NCBI RefSeq assembly: GCF_900107215.1
Contig: NZ_FNPD01000001.1
Span: 124,001 to 188,000 of the forward strand
Direction: 5' to 3'
Source: Acetomicrobium thermoterrenum DSM 13490
Lineage (GTDB): Bacteria; Synergistota; Synergistia; Synergistales; Acetomicrobiaceae
Length of the DNA stretch: 64,000 bases
Positions 1 to 8,743 of the stretch are shown here, one piece after another. The notes under the pieces were generated by a model. It did not search any database and was not told the origin of the DNA. It was given only the letters and a program-made list of their open reading frames with translations. Made by a program: the position numbers and the translations under genes. The stretch's first letter is position 1. Each line of letters starts with the position of its first letter.

Positions 1-345
1 CTGGGTCTTGAGACGGCTTACAAATACGGGAGGGATTGGCTCGATGAGCTGATACTTTATCTGGAGAAAAATCGCGATTTTGCCCTCCCGATCCTGCGAA
101 AGGCGGGCATAGATGTCGTAAAGCCCGAGGGAACGTACCTGCTTTGGCTTGATTTCAGAAAATTTGGCTTAAAGCAGGAGGAGTTAATGGACTTTCTCGC
201 CAGGAAGGCGAAGTTGGCCTTAAACGACGGCTCCGCTTTCGGGTCAAACGGCGTCGGTTTTGCCAGGATGAACATAGGCTGTCCGAGAAAGACGCTTTCG
301 GAAGGCCTAAAAAGGCTGACGGAAGCTTTGTCCGAAATACGTTGA
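1..345 (+). CDS. PLP-dependent aminotransferase, C-terminal part (MalY/PatB type)
   Basis: This open frame enters from the left edge and ends at TGA 343-345, leaving 114 residues. The segments LDELILYLEKNRDF, PEGTYLLWLDF and GFARMNIGCPR match the small C-terminal domain of fold-type I aminotransferases of the MalY/PatB (cystathionine beta-lyase-like) group. In that group the late arginine, here in ARMNIGCPR, binds the substrate carboxylate. The PLP lysine lies upstream of the window, so the exact reaction cannot be decided. The next gene starts 25 bases downstream on the same strand behind a GAGGAGG site, so the two may be co-transcribed. Confidence 0.8.
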   Translation: MGLETAYKYGRDWLDELILYLEKNRDFALPILRKAGIDVVKPEGTYLLWLDFRKFGLKQEELMDFLARKAKLALNDGSAFGSNGVGFARMNIGCPRKTLSEGLKRLTEALSEIR

Positions 346-369
346 ATCCCATTGGGGTGAGGAGGAAGG

Positions 370-1698
370 ATGAAGTTGGATCTTTTGATACTCGATGGAT
401 CTGTCGTAGATCCGGAAAAGCTCGAGACATACAAGGCAAATATAGGCGTTGAAGGCGACAGCATAGTTTACGTCGGAAGCGATGCTCCCACGGATGTCAA
501 GGTTACGATCGACGCGAAGGGGCTTTACGTCTCGCCGGGTTTTATAGATACTCACGTTCACGACGAAAAGCTCGATGAAGACGACGTCGAAAGGGCTCTG
601 CTTCTTCAGGGCGTTACTACAGCTGTGGCAGGAAACTGCGGATTGGGGCCCATTTTAAGCGATGAGCTTTTGTCGAAACCTCGCTATTTGAGAATCGGTT
701 TTTTTACGGGCCATCAGACCTTGAGGCAAGAAGTGGGGCTCAACGACGTATACATGCCTGCCGATTCCAAGGCCATAAAAGAGATGGTCGAGATCCTAAA
801 GCAGGAGTTGTCCAAGGGCAGCTTTGGCCTTTCTCTCGGACTTGAATACGTTCCCGGGGCAAGTTACAGTGAGATAAGCGAGCTTGCCAAGGTGGTGGCG
901 CAATACGACAAGAAGTGGGTCTCGATACATATAAGATACGACGGCGAAAGATCGCTTGAAGGCGTTAAGGAAGCAATATCCCTCGCAAGCGAGTGCGGCG
1001 TCAGGGTGCAGATATCCCATTTGGCTAGCATGGCTTCTTTTGGATGTCTCGAAAAGGCCCTTGAGATGATAGAGGAGGCTAAGCCTCACGCCGACGTTAC
1101 CTTCGATTCCTATCCCTACAGGGCATTTTGCACTCGCATTGGATCTGCCGTCTTCGATCCTGGATTTGAGAAGCGGTGGAAAAAGGGTTTTTCCTCGCTC
1201 CAGGTTGCCTCGGGGAAAAACAGGGGCAAAAGACTGACGCAGGAACTTTACGTCAAGCTTAGAAAAGAAGAACCCGACACCCTGATCATAGCCCACGTCA
1301 TGAACGAGGAGGAAGTAAAGGTCGCTTTGAAGCACCCCGATTGTATGATAGCCTCCGACGCACTCATGGAAAATGGCCAGGGTCATCCCCGCGTCTGCGG
1401 CACCTTCCCCAGGGCCTTCAGGATTCTTTTAAAGGAAGGGCTTTCCTGGCCCGAGATCGTGCGCAAGGCGACCTATCTTCCCGCCAAGGCGTCTTGGTTT
1501 GAGGACAGAGGGGTAATCAAGCAAGGCTGCAAGGCCGATCTAGTCGTTTTTCATCCGAAAAAGATAGAGGATTGTGCCACCTTCAAAGAGCCTAACCTTC
1601 CGCCAAAGGGGATAGAATACGTGGTCTTAGGCGGTAAAATTGCGGTACAAAAGGAGACGCTTTTTGAACCCGAGGGAGAAGTGATGTTGCGGAGGTGA
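370..1698 (+). CDS. Amidohydrolase of the D-aminoacylase / N-acyl-D-amino-acid deacylase family
   Basis: The 442-residue protein has the metal-dependent amidohydrolase layout: an N-terminal beta-sandwich strand set, PGFIDTHVHDE (HxH metal ligands at residues 62 and 64), GNCG at 88-91, later histidines in SIHIRYDGE and QISHLAS, and a late catalytic Asp in ASDALMENGQGHPR followed by GTFPR. The GNCG and GHPR..GTF..R elements are typical of D-aminoacylases and related N-acyl-D-glutamate deacylases. These enzymes hydrolyse N-acyl-D-amino acids or similar amides in the cytoplasm; substrate cannot be read from sequence. ATG 370 follows GGGTGAGGAGGAAGG. The stop abuts a convergent small gene with no gap. 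Confidence 0.85.
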   Translation: MKLDLLILDGSVVDPEKLETYKANIGVEGDSIVYVGSDAPTDVKVTIDAKGLYVSPGFIDTHVHDEKLDEDDVERALLLQGVTTAVAGNCGLGPILSDELLSKPRYLRIGFFTGHQTLRQEVGLNDVYMPADSKAIKEMVEILKQELSKGSFGLSLGLEYVPGASYSEISELAKVVAQYDKKWVSIHIRYDGERSLEGVKEAISLASECGVRVQISHLASMASFGCLEKALEMIEEAKPHADVTFDSYPYRAFCTRIGSAVFDPGFEKRWKKGFSSLQVASGKNRGKRLTQELYVKLRKEEPDTLIIAHVMNEEEVKVALKHPDCMIASDALMENGQGHPRVCGTFPRAFRILLKEGLSWPEIVRKATYLPAKASWFEDRGVIKQGCKADLVVFHPKKIEDCATFKEPNLPPKGIEYVVLGGKIAVQKETLFEPEGEVMLRR

Positions 1699-1947
1699 TC
1701 AATCTCCGTTCATCAGAATCCAGGGCCCCTCTTCGTCCTTCTCTCGGGAGGGGTCGTATATCCAGAGCTTACCGGAAGAAGAGTCGAACTTCATCATTCC
1801 GTCGTCGTTTATGATTAGTTTATACCTATCGGGGTGGGCAAATAAAGCGTTTCCCAAGTTTACGGAGAATCCCACGACGATACCTATCGTGAAACTTATT
1901 ATGATGATTATTGTTATAATACCTATAGAGAGGTAGTTTTTGGCCAT
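1699..1947 (-). CDS. Small single-pass membrane protein, unknown function
   Basis: The 82-residue product starts MAKNYLSIG, followed by one very hydrophobic isoleucine-rich segment (about residues 7-29) and a polar tail of about 50 residues containing KLIINDDGMMKFD and KLWIYDPSREKDEEGPW. The topology suggests an inner-membrane anchor with a soluble C-terminal domain. I do not recognise the family. It lies just downstream of two tRNA genes on the same strand and could be read from their promoter. Its stop TGA directly abuts the stop of the amidohydrolase gene. The clean anchor-plus-tail structure and an upstream AGGGG site argue that it is a real gene. Confidence 0.6.
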   Translation of the reverse strand: MAKNYLSIGIITIIIIISFTIGIVVGFSVNLGNALFAHPDRYKLIINDDGMMKFDSSSGKLWIYDPSREKDEEGPWILMNGD

Positions 1948-1972
1948 CTTTGAAATGCCCCTAAATAAAAAA

Positions 1973-2048
1973 TGGTAGCCCCAAGGGGATTCGAACCCCT
2001 GTTGCCGGACTGAGAACCCGGAGTCCTAGACCTCTAGACGATGGGGCC
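1973..2048 (-). tRNA. tRNA-Glu (anticodon CTC)
   Basis: Read on the minus strand, the 76-base gene has acceptor stem GGCCCCA pairing with TGGGGCT (one G-T pair), a 5-bp anticodon stem CCGGG/TCCGG around loop TTCTCAG (anticodon CTC), T arm AGGGG-TTCGAAT-CCCCT, and an encoded CCA at 1973-1975. It decodes GAG. It lies 10 bases after tRNA-Gln in one transcript. Confidence 0.95.
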
Positions 2049-2058
2049 ACTTTGAATT

Positions 2059-2133
2059 TGGCTGGGGGAGGTGGACTCGAACCACCACTACATGATCCAG
2101 AGTCATGCGTCCTGCCAATTAGACGATCCCCCA
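2059..2133 (-). tRNA. tRNA-Gln (anticodon CTG)
   Basis: Read on the minus strand, the 75-base gene has acceptor stem TGGGGGA/TCCCCCA, anticodon stem CATGA/TCATG around loop CTCTGGA (anticodon CTG), T arm GGTGG-TTCGAGT-CCACC, and an encoded CCA at 2059-2061. The U1-A72 type acceptor end is usual for glutamine tRNAs. It decodes CAG. It is the first gene of a two-tRNA unit with tRNA-Glu(CTC). Confidence 0.95.
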
Positions 2134-2153
2134 ACTCCTCTTTGGCGAAAGCT

Positions 2154-2182
2154 ATGTTATCATGACTTCAGCTGCAGTGCAA
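2154..2182 (-). promoter_or_regulatory. Promoter for the tRNA-Gln/tRNA-Glu unit
   Basis: On the minus strand, TTGCAC (2177-2182) and TAACAT (2154-2159) are separated by exactly 17 bases, a good sigma-70-type pair, about 20 bases upstream of the mature 5' end of tRNA-Gln. Confidence 0.6.
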
Positions 2183-2285
2183 GGGGCTTGTTGAAAATCA
2201 TTAAGGACGGATTTTGTTTTGCGTGTTACAATTTATTCGCTCCTAATTTCAGAGAGGGCGAAAAGTAAAGCAGGAGGTGTATCAA

Positions 2286-3557
2286 TTGAAGACGGAAAGC
2301 CTGTCTTACAAAGAATTGCTCAAGAAAAGACCGTTAAATGTGCAAGCCATATATGGAGACGAACCGGTAGCGCTGGTAAGTGGAAGGGATATCATCGAGG
2401 CGGCGAGAAAAAAAGGAGCCGTTATATTGGCTGCCAACGCGAGAAACCCCCTGACAGTAAAAGGAGTATTGCAAGCTGCTAAGAAACTTAATTCTGCCGT
2501 TTTGATCGAGCTTGCCAAGTCGGAATCCACCTATTGCGGGTGCACTTATGACAACGTGCCCGATTACGCGGTAAAGTATTCGAAGGAGTTGGGGCACGGC
2601 GTGGTATTCGGTCTCCATGTGGATCATTACGCCATTAAATCCATTTCCGACGTATATAAGGCCATAGCCCATTTGAGGCAGATCGTAGAGCGAGGCTGGA
2701 CATCCGTCGCCGTTGACGCCTCTCACAATCCCGACTGGGAAAACCTGACTTTCACCCGTGACGTGGCTCAGCATATACCGGCCTACCTCGGGTTGGAAGT
2801 CGAGGTAGGAGAGATAAAAGGAGCCGGAGAACTGACGACCGTGGAAGAGGCCCTGTTTTTCGTGGGCGGTCTCAACTCATGGTGTATATTCCCCGACCTG
2901 CTTGCCATTTCAAATGGAAGCATGCATGGCACATACGACAAGACTGCCGGACAGATAGAGGGGATAGATTTAAATCGCACGAAGGAGATAGCCGATGCCG
3001 TCGCTCGCTACGGCGTTTCAATAGCCCAGCATGGCATATCGGGAACGCCTTTCGACAAGGCTTCGATGTTCTCGAAATACGGCATAAACAAGGGAAATGT
3101 AGCGACACTGTGGCAAAATATCGTTTTCGGGCTGGAGATGGAGCCCGAGACGGGCAACGCCGTCATAAAAGACGGCTCCTACGTCAAAGATCCCAACAGG
3201 GGCATTCCAGTGGAGCTCTGGAATAAAATAGTTGCCTGGGCCGACGAACAGGGCTTCAACAGGAAATCCGGAGACTACAAGAAGGCGAATAAGCCCTTCC
3301 ACGACCAAATAATGACCCTGTCGGAAGAGATACAGGAGCGGATTGTGGCCGAGACAGAGGAGTGGGCGACCAAGTTTATAAAGGCCTTTGGAAGTGAAGG
3401 CACGGCGGAGTTGGTCTTGGAGGTAGCGTCTTCCAGGGGGGATTACAATTCCACGCCTGAGCGAAAGATCTACCATTCGAGGAGCGAATTTACTCCCGAG
3501 AAGGCTCCCGATGCAAATAGGGAGAAGAAGAAAGACGATAAAGATTATTCAGATTAA
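2286..3557 (+). CDS. fba: Class II fructose-bisphosphate aldolase family protein
   Basis: The enzyme would cleave or form fructose 1,6-bisphosphate (or a related ketose bisphosphate) using zinc. The start chosen is TTG 2286, 8 bases after AGGAGG 2272-2277; a GTG at 2277 overlaps that ribosome site and is unlikely. The 423-residue product carries the expected zinc-ligand histidines in LHVDHY (about residues 110-115), SMHGTYDKTAG and IAQHGISGTPF. It is longer than the roughly 300-350 residues of canonical FbaA, with an extra charged C-terminal tail rich in KKDDKD. Glycolysis/gluconeogenesis is the natural pathway with pfkA elsewhere in the window, but another sugar-phosphate substrate is possible. 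Confidence 0.8.
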   Translation: MKTESLSYKELLKKRPLNVQAIYGDEPVALVSGRDIIEAARKKGAVILAANARNPLTVKGVLQAAKKLNSAVLIELAKSESTYCGCTYDNVPDYAVKYSKELGHGVVFGLHVDHYAIKSISDVYKAIAHLRQIVERGWTSVAVDASHNPDWENLTFTRDVAQHIPAYLGLEVEVGEIKGAGELTTVEEALFFVGGLNSWCIFPDLLAISNGSMHGTYDKTAGQIEGIDLNRTKEIADAVARYGVSIAQHGISGTPFDKASMFSKYGINKGNVATLWQNIVFGLEMEPETGNAVIKDGSYVKDPNRGIPVELWNKIVAWADEQGFNRKSGDYKKANKPFHDQIMTLSEEIQERIVAETEEWATKFIKAFGSEGTAELVLEVASSRGDYNSTPERKIYHSRSEFTPEKAPDANREKKKDDKDYSD

Positions 3558-3592
3558 AAACGACAAGAAAGAGCTTACGGACTGCGTAGGCT

Positions 3593-3622
3593 ATGGAGGG
3601 AGACTTTGTCGCCCTCCATTTT
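3593..3622 (+). terminator. Hairpin between fba and rnj (weak terminator or leader element)
   Basis: ATGGAGGG (3593-3600) and CCCTCCAT (3612-3619) form a perfect 8-bp stem around an 11-base loop, followed by only four T residues. It sits between the aldolase stop and the ribosome site of rnj. It could end fba transcripts weakly or act in the rnj 5' leader. Confidence 0.4.
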
Positions 3623-3640
3623 GACGTGGAGGTGAAATAT

Positions 3641-5401
3641 TTGGTGCAAAAAAACGTAACAAAGCGCAGAAGGCGTTCGCCGGACGAGCGCAAAGGCGCT
3701 TCTTTGAAGTTTATTCCCCTGGGAGGTGTCGGGGGAATAGGAAAGAATATTAGTGTCCTGGAATATGGCGACGATATCCTGGTAATCGATTGCGGGCTTA
3801 TGTTTCCAGACGAGGAGATGTTGGGTGTCGATTTCGTGATACCCGACCCGGCCTACCTTTTGGCCAACAAGGAAAGGATAAGGGGGATGGTAATCACCCA
3901 CGGACATGATGACCACATAGGGGCTTTACCCTACATCCTCCCGGAGCTGGACTGCCCTATTTACGCTACCAGGCTCACTCTGGGGCTTATAAGAAGCAGG
4001 ATGGAAGAGAGGGCTCCAAAATACGAGCTTAAGGCTAAGGAAATCCAGGCGGGAGACGTGATCGATCTAGGCTGTTTCAAGGTTCAGCCCTTCAGCGTAT
4101 GCCATTCCATTCCTGACGGCGTAGGCTACGCTATACACACTCCCTTGGGTGTTGTGCTTCATACAGGGGATTTCAAGCTCGACCCAACCCCAATAGACGG
4201 AAGGGCGACGGATTATGCCCTGCTTGCATCCCTAGGTACGAAGGGCGTGCTTTTAATGCTGTCGGATTCTACAAACGTGGAGCGCGACGGCTTCACCCCT
4301 TCGGAGCGAATGGTGGGAAAAACGATGGAGCAGACTTTCAGGCTTTACAAGAACAAGCGAATCATCATCTCTTCCTTTGCCAGCAATCTCCACAGGGTTC
4401 AGCAGGTCATAGAGACTGCGGTCAGGTTTAACCGAAAGGTGGCCCTAATAGGAAGGAGCATGATAGCGAACGTCGCCAGGGCGAGGGAATTGGGATATAT
4501 GGGCGTCGACGATGACGTGTTCATCCAGCCCTCGGAGATCGAAGGCTTTCCCAACAACAGGTTAGTGGTCATAACGACGGGAAGCCAGGGAGAGCCCTTT
4601 TCGGGGCTGGTGCTCATGAGCCGCGGAGACCACAGGTTCATCAAGCTAGGACCTAAGGACCTGGTGGTCATAAGCGCTCTCCCCATTCCGGGAAACGAGA
4701 GGCTCGTCCACCGAACGATAAACGATCTCTTCAAACAAGGATGCGAGGTTATATACGAGGCGGAACAGAATATACACGTCTCGGGGCATGCCTCTCGTGA
4801 AGAGCTTAAGATGATGCTGAGCCTTATAAAGCCCTCCTATTTCGTTCCCCTTCACGGCGAATACAGGCATCTCGTGAAGCACAAGCAGCTTGCCGAGGAG
4901 ATGGGGGTGCCCGCCAAAAATGCCTTCGTCATGGAGGAAGGAGATGTATTAAGCATCACAAAAAGGCAGGCCAGAATCTCGGGCAAAGTCCCGGCCGGGG
5001 CCTACATTGTGGACGGTCGCACCTACGGAGATATGAAGGGGGGGCTCCTTGGCGAGAGAAAGGGCTTGGCCGAAGAGGGAGTATTTTGCATATCGGTGGT
5101 GCTGGATTCGTCGGGCAACGTAATCGCTCCACTTTCAATTGAAAGCAGGGGTTTTCTGCATCGCGTCGATGCTGATGAACTTTACCGCCAGATAGAAGAT
5201 GCCGTGGAAAAGGCCGTGAAAGCTTTCGCCCGCGAAAAACGCGAAAGAAAGGATGAGGACCTGGCCTCTCGCATCAGAAGTGCGATAAAGGGCGTGTTGA
5301 GAAGATATTCCCTTTCTTCTCCCGTGATATTAGTCTTGATCAACGAAGTGAAGGAAAATGCAATTTTGTCGGGGCTTGCCGGAAGGGAGTATGCTAAATG
5401 A
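3641..5401 (+). CDS. rnj: Ribonuclease J
   Basis: RNase J is a cytoplasmic metallo-beta-lactamase/beta-CASP ribonuclease with 5'-3' exo- and endonuclease activity in RNA decay and maturation. Visible motifs are the zinc-binding HGHDDHIG (about residue 87), the SDSTNVERDGFTPSE beta-CASP segment, SGHAS and PLHGEYRHL. The start is TTG 3641 or GTG 3644, because GGAGG lies at 3628-3632. An upstream in-frame ATG at 3593 falls inside a hairpin and lacks a ribosome site. The product is about 586 residues with a basic N-terminus (KRRRRS). It overlaps uppP by ATGA. Confidence 0.93.
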   Translation: MVQKNVTKRRRRSPDERKGASLKFIPLGGVGGIGKNISVLEYGDDILVIDCGLMFPDEEMLGVDFVIPDPAYLLANKERIRGMVITHGHDDHIGALPYILPELDCPIYATRLTLGLIRSRMEERAPKYELKAKEIQAGDVIDLGCFKVQPFSVCHSIPDGVGYAIHTPLGVVLHTGDFKLDPTPIDGRATDYALLASLGTKGVLLMLSDSTNVERDGFTPSERMVGKTMEQTFRLYKNKRIIISSFASNLHRVQQVIETAVRFNRKVALIGRSMIANVARARELGYMGVDDDVFIQPSEIEGFPNNRLVVITTGSQGEPFSGLVLMSRGDHRFIKLGPKDLVVISALPIPGNERLVHRTINDLFKQGCEVIYEAEQNIHVSGHASREELKMMLSLIKPSYFVPLHGEYRHLVKHKQLAEEMGVPAKNAFVMEEGDVLSITKRQARISGKVPAGAYIVDGRTYGDMKGGLLGERKGLAEEGVFCISVVLDSSGNVIAPLSIESRGFLHRVDADELYRQIEDAVEKAVKAFAREKRERKDEDLASRIRSAIKGVLRRYSLSSPVILVLINEVKENAILSGLAGREYAK

Positions 5402-6192
5402 GCGCCCTTCATTCATTAGTCCTCGCTGTGCTTCAGGGCGTCACGGAGTTTTTGCCCGTCAGCAGCTCGGGACATCTGGCCCTGGCGCAGTACCTGTTCG
5501 GCCTTGAGGAACTACCTATCGTCTTTGATGTCTATCTTCATTTTGCTACTATGATGGCAACGATTGTCTATTTCTTTTTTGACATTGTCGGGCTTTTGAA
5601 AGAATGGATCCTGGGCTTGTTTTTCAGGGAACGAAGAAAAAGCGCGGGCTGGATATACGGTTGGGCAGTAATACTGGGAAGTTTCCTTACGGCCGTCGTT
5701 GCTTTCTCCCTGGAAGATGTGGCCACGAAGGCCTTTGGTCTTCCCCTGGCGGTATCCTGCGGGTTGGTTGTGACGGCCTCTCTTTTGAGGTGGGCCGGCC
5801 GCATTCCGGCGGGAAACAGAGAGGTAAGCCTATGGACGGGGCTTGCGGCGGGGCTTGCCCAGGGGCTGGCCGTAATGCCCGGGATTTCGCGGTCGGGAAG
5901 CACCATAGCAGCTTCTTTAATGACGGGCGCGAAAAGAGAGGAAGCTTTCAGGTTTTCCTTTTTGCTGTCTCTTCCCGCCATAATGGGAGCTACTTTCCTT
6001 GAAGGAATGAAGGCGTCTAAAATGGGAACCTCTCTTCCCGACGGTTGGCTTTTAGCCTGTACTGTGGCCTTTTTTTGCGGACTTTTGTCGCTTCATTTAA
6101 TGAAAAAAGTCGTGATATTCGGAAGGTGGAAATATTTTGCTCTCTACTGTCTTTTCGTTGCGGCTTTAGGGTTTGTGATCGGCATTATTTAG
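5398..6192 (+). CDS. uppP: Undecaprenyl-diphosphatase UppP (BacA)
   Basis: UppP is an integral membrane phosphatase that converts undecaprenyl diphosphate to undecaprenyl phosphate, recycling the lipid carrier for peptidoglycan and glycan assembly and conferring some bacitracin tolerance. The 264-residue protein has about eight hydrophobic segments and both family signatures: QGVTEFLPVSSSGHL near residue 14 and MPGISRSGSTIAAS near residue 160. It starts at ATG 5398 overlapping the rnj stop by four bases, so translation is probably coupled. It would supply carrier lipid for the glycan cluster downstream. Confidence 0.95.
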   Translation: MSALHSLVLAVLQGVTEFLPVSSSGHLALAQYLFGLEELPIVFDVYLHFATMMATIVYFFFDIVGLLKEWILGLFFRERRKSAGWIYGWAVILGSFLTAVVAFSLEDVATKAFGLPLAVSCGLVVTASLLRWAGRIPAGNREVSLWTGLAAGLAQGLAVMPGISRSGSTIAASLMTGAKREEAFRFSFLLSLPAIMGATFLEGMKASKMGTSLPDGWLLACTVAFFCGLLSLHLMKKVVIFGRWKYFALYCLFVAALGFVIGII

Positions 6193-6224
6193 CCTTATCC
6201 CTCGTTGTCGGAAGGAGAGAAACC

Positions 6225-6827
6225 ATGGATCGATCGGTGCCGATAGTGTTGTCTTCGAACAGCCCAAGAAGAAGGAGCTTGCTGAGCGATCTTTTGGGCT
6301 GGAATGTTTTGTTCATATCTCCAGACGTGGAGGAGAATGTCGGTGATTTTAATTCTCCCTCTCAGGCCGTAGAGCTTTTGGCCGAAAAGAAGGCCCTCTT
6401 TGGAGCAAATCTTTATCCAGAGCGTTACGTCATAGGTGCCGATACCCTGGTCTATATGGAGGGACGTATCCTGGGTAAACCCACCTCCAAAAAAGAGGCC
6501 CTGGACATGCTTTCCCTCCTCAACGGCTCTACGCATGAGGTCTATACTGGAGTGGCCGTAGCAAAAGCCGACAGGATAATTTTCGATCATGAGGTCACAA
6601 AGGTTACCTTCAGAAGGATGGACATAAAAGCCCTTTTGGCCTATCTCGACACCGAGGAAGGCATGGATAAAGCTGGCGCTTACGGAATTCAGGGCAAGGG
6701 TGCATTACTGGTGGAAAGGATCGAAGGATGTTATTTTAACGTGGTAGGCCTGCCGCTCGCTACTTTATCTAAGGTTTTGGAGCGCATGGGTTGGCCCCTC
6801 GAGGCCCAGTGGAGGTGTGTCAAGTGA
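6225..6827 (+). CDS. maf: Maf family nucleoside triphosphate pyrophosphatase
   Basis: Maf proteins hydrolyse dTTP/UTP or modified nucleotides to monophosphates as house-cleaning enzymes, and were once called septum-formation inhibitors. The 200-residue product begins with LSSNSPRRRSLL (substrate loop), then GADTLVYMEGRILGKP with the catalytic Asp, KEALDMLSLLNGSTHEVYTG, and the C-terminal KAGAYGIQGKG motif. The start is ATG 6225 behind GGAAGGAGAG; the frame is open further upstream but without a ribosome site. The stop overlaps the next gene by GTGA. Confidence 0.92.
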   Translation: MDRSVPIVLSSNSPRRRSLLSDLLGWNVLFISPDVEENVGDFNSPSQAVELLAEKKALFGANLYPERYVIGADTLVYMEGRILGKPTSKKEALDMLSLLNGSTHEVYTGVAVAKADRIIFDHEVTKVTFRRMDIKALLAYLDTEEGMDKAGAYGIQGKGALLVERIEGCYFNVVGLPLATLSKVLERMGWPLEAQWRCVK

Positions 6828-8743
6828 GTTCTTTTTTAAGGAAGCTTTCTTTCATCCTGCTTTTGTGCGCTGTTGTCGCGGGAATATTGGGCTTGCAATA
6901 CAGGTTCAGGGAAGAAATGGCAAAAAAGGACGTCGCCCTGCTCATGGAATACTCCGATGTGGAGATTATGGCCCGGCAGACGGGACTTGACTTTGAGGAT
7001 ATGCTGGATCGACTGCTCGAAAGGGGGATTTCGGCCATATCCTTTAAAGATTTGACGGGAGCGGACCTGCGGGACGGCGATTCCCCCTTTTTGTGGGGCA
7101 CGTTAAGGGATATCTTGCCTCAAAAGAGGTTCAACGGCCTGTCGGGAAAGGCGGCCCTTTTCGTCCCTCTGGAATACGACGATTGGTTTTTCAGAAAGTA
7201 TTTGCACGCTCGCTTTCCCGGCTGCAAAGTTTATGATGCACCGGGGGGGAGAGTTTATGTCCTCCAGGGGGAGCCAAAGGAGTTTTTGGAAGTGGGCGTA
7301 GTGCCGGACCCGGAGGCAATGAAGCGTCTTGCCCGACTGGATGTCCCCCTGGTTTACAGGCCCTCTCCCACCTTCGGCATAGCTTCGGAAAATGTGGCCT
7401 CGTCCCTTGACCTGCTCTTTGCCTCCCTTTGGAGGCTAAGGGGTGTCTTGCCCCAGGGAACGGTGGTCTTCGGATATCCCGATACGACTGCCGTCGTAGA
7501 AGTAATGAGACGATACGATGCCCTATTGTTGCAGCCGGAGTTCGTCCGTCAAATTGGGGGCAACACCTTAAGTTGGCAATCCTTTCCCAACATACTTCCC
7601 CTTCACAGCGTAACTACGCAGGAGGTAATAACAAGAAACCTCTCCCGTCCCGTCCTGGTGGAGCGCTTTGCCAGGGCCGCAAGGGAGCGTTCCGTGAGGG
7701 TTTTGTTGCTCAGGCCCTACGATATCGCCTCCGCCCCCTGGATTGACAGTTTCGAGGAAGATTTGCTCTCTCTGAAAGGTTTACTCCAAAGGGACGGCTT
7801 TGAGATAAAACTTGGGGAACCTTACGGCAGCTGGCAGCGAAACATGTGGTCTGTGATCGCTTTTTTGGCTGCCAATCTGCTCGTCTTCGCCCTTTTGACG
7901 TCTATGGCCGAAGAGCACTTTAAATCAAAAGGATTTTTTTTGAAAGCAGCCGCCATCATAGCAGTGCTTGCCCTTGGAGCAAATTACGCGAGCTTTCTTG
8001 CCAGGATAATGGGCGCCATGCTCGCTGCCTTTGGCGCTTCCGTCGCAACCGTAGCGGCTCTCGAGGACAAAAAGCCCTTTTACGGGTTGCTTAAGGGTAT
8101 GGCGCTTGTCCTTGCCGTAGGCCTTGCCCTTTCGTCATTTTTCGGGACACCTCATTATATGCTTCGCCTGCTGACCTTTTCGGGGGTCAAGGCGACGCTT
8201 GCCCTTCCGCCGATTTTTGTTTTGCTTTACGATATGACCAAGCGGCGCTATCCGGAAAGCCCGATAAATGTATTGAAACGGCCGCCCCTATGGGGGGAGC
8301 TTTTGCTGCTTCTTTTTCTTATTGCCGCAGCTGCTGTGTTATTAATAAGAAGCGGAAACGTCTCCTTCGTGCCAAAGTGGGAGGTGGCTTTGAGGGATGC
8401 CTTCGAACGTTACCTGGTGGCTCGGCCGAGAAACAAGGAGATATTCGTCGGCTATCCGGCCCTTTGGCTGGCCCTGCTTATTGGTGTCATGAAGTCGAAG
8501 TATTCCCTTACGAGGTTTGGACATCAGATTCACCTCTTGCTTAGGATGGCTTCTTCCCTTGCTTTCGCCTCGGCCGTAAACAGCTTTTGCCATTTTCACA
8601 CGAGGATATATTTCATCTGTTGGAGGGTGTTCAACGGCCTTTGGGTGGGGTCCCTTTTTGGGCTTGTTGTCATAGGAGTCTTTCTTTTGGCCCTAAGGAT
8701 CAAGGCCATCAGGAGGTTATTTTTTGGTGGCGAAGGTATATGA
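6824..8743 (+). CDS. DUF5693 family membrane protein
   Basis: The 639-residue protein has an N-terminal membrane anchor (about residues 8-26), an extracytoplasmic domain of some 320 residues (MEYSDVEIMARQTGLDFEDM and following), then a C-terminal half with about nine hydrophobic segments. This is the layout of the DUF5693 family, which in many Firmicutes and Synergistota lies directly before csaB, as here. Function is unproven; from context a role in export or modification of a cell-wall polymer is likely. The start is GTG 6824 (GTGA overlap with maf) after GGAGGTG; an ATG at 6791 lies inside maf and lacks a good site. Confidence 0.8.
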   Translation: MSSFLRKLSFILLLCAVVAGILGLQYRFREEMAKKDVALLMEYSDVEIMARQTGLDFEDMLDRLLERGISAISFKDLTGADLRDGDSPFLWGTLRDILPQKRFNGLSGKAALFVPLEYDDWFFRKYLHARFPGCKVYDAPGGRVYVLQGEPKEFLEVGVVPDPEAMKRLARLDVPLVYRPSPTFGIASENVASSLDLLFASLWRLRGVLPQGTVVFGYPDTTAVVEVMRRYDALLLQPEFVRQIGGNTLSWQSFPNILPLHSVTTQEVITRNLSRPVLVERFARAARERSVRVLLLRPYDIASAPWIDSFEEDLLSLKGLLQRDGFEIKLGEPYGSWQRNMWSVIAFLAANLLVFALLTSMAEEHFKSKGFFLKAAAIIAVLALGANYASFLARIMGAMLAAFGASVATVAALEDKKPFYGLLKGMALVLAVGLALSSFFGTPHYMLRLLTFSGVKATLALPPIFVLLYDMTKRRYPESPINVLKRPPLWGELLLLLFLIAAAAVLLIRSGNVSFVPKWEVALRDAFERYLVARPRNKEIFVGYPALWLALLIGVMKSKYSLTRFGHQIHLLLRMASSLAFASAVNSFCHFHTRIYFICWRVFNGLWVGSLFGLVVIGVFLLALRIKAIRRLFFGGEGI

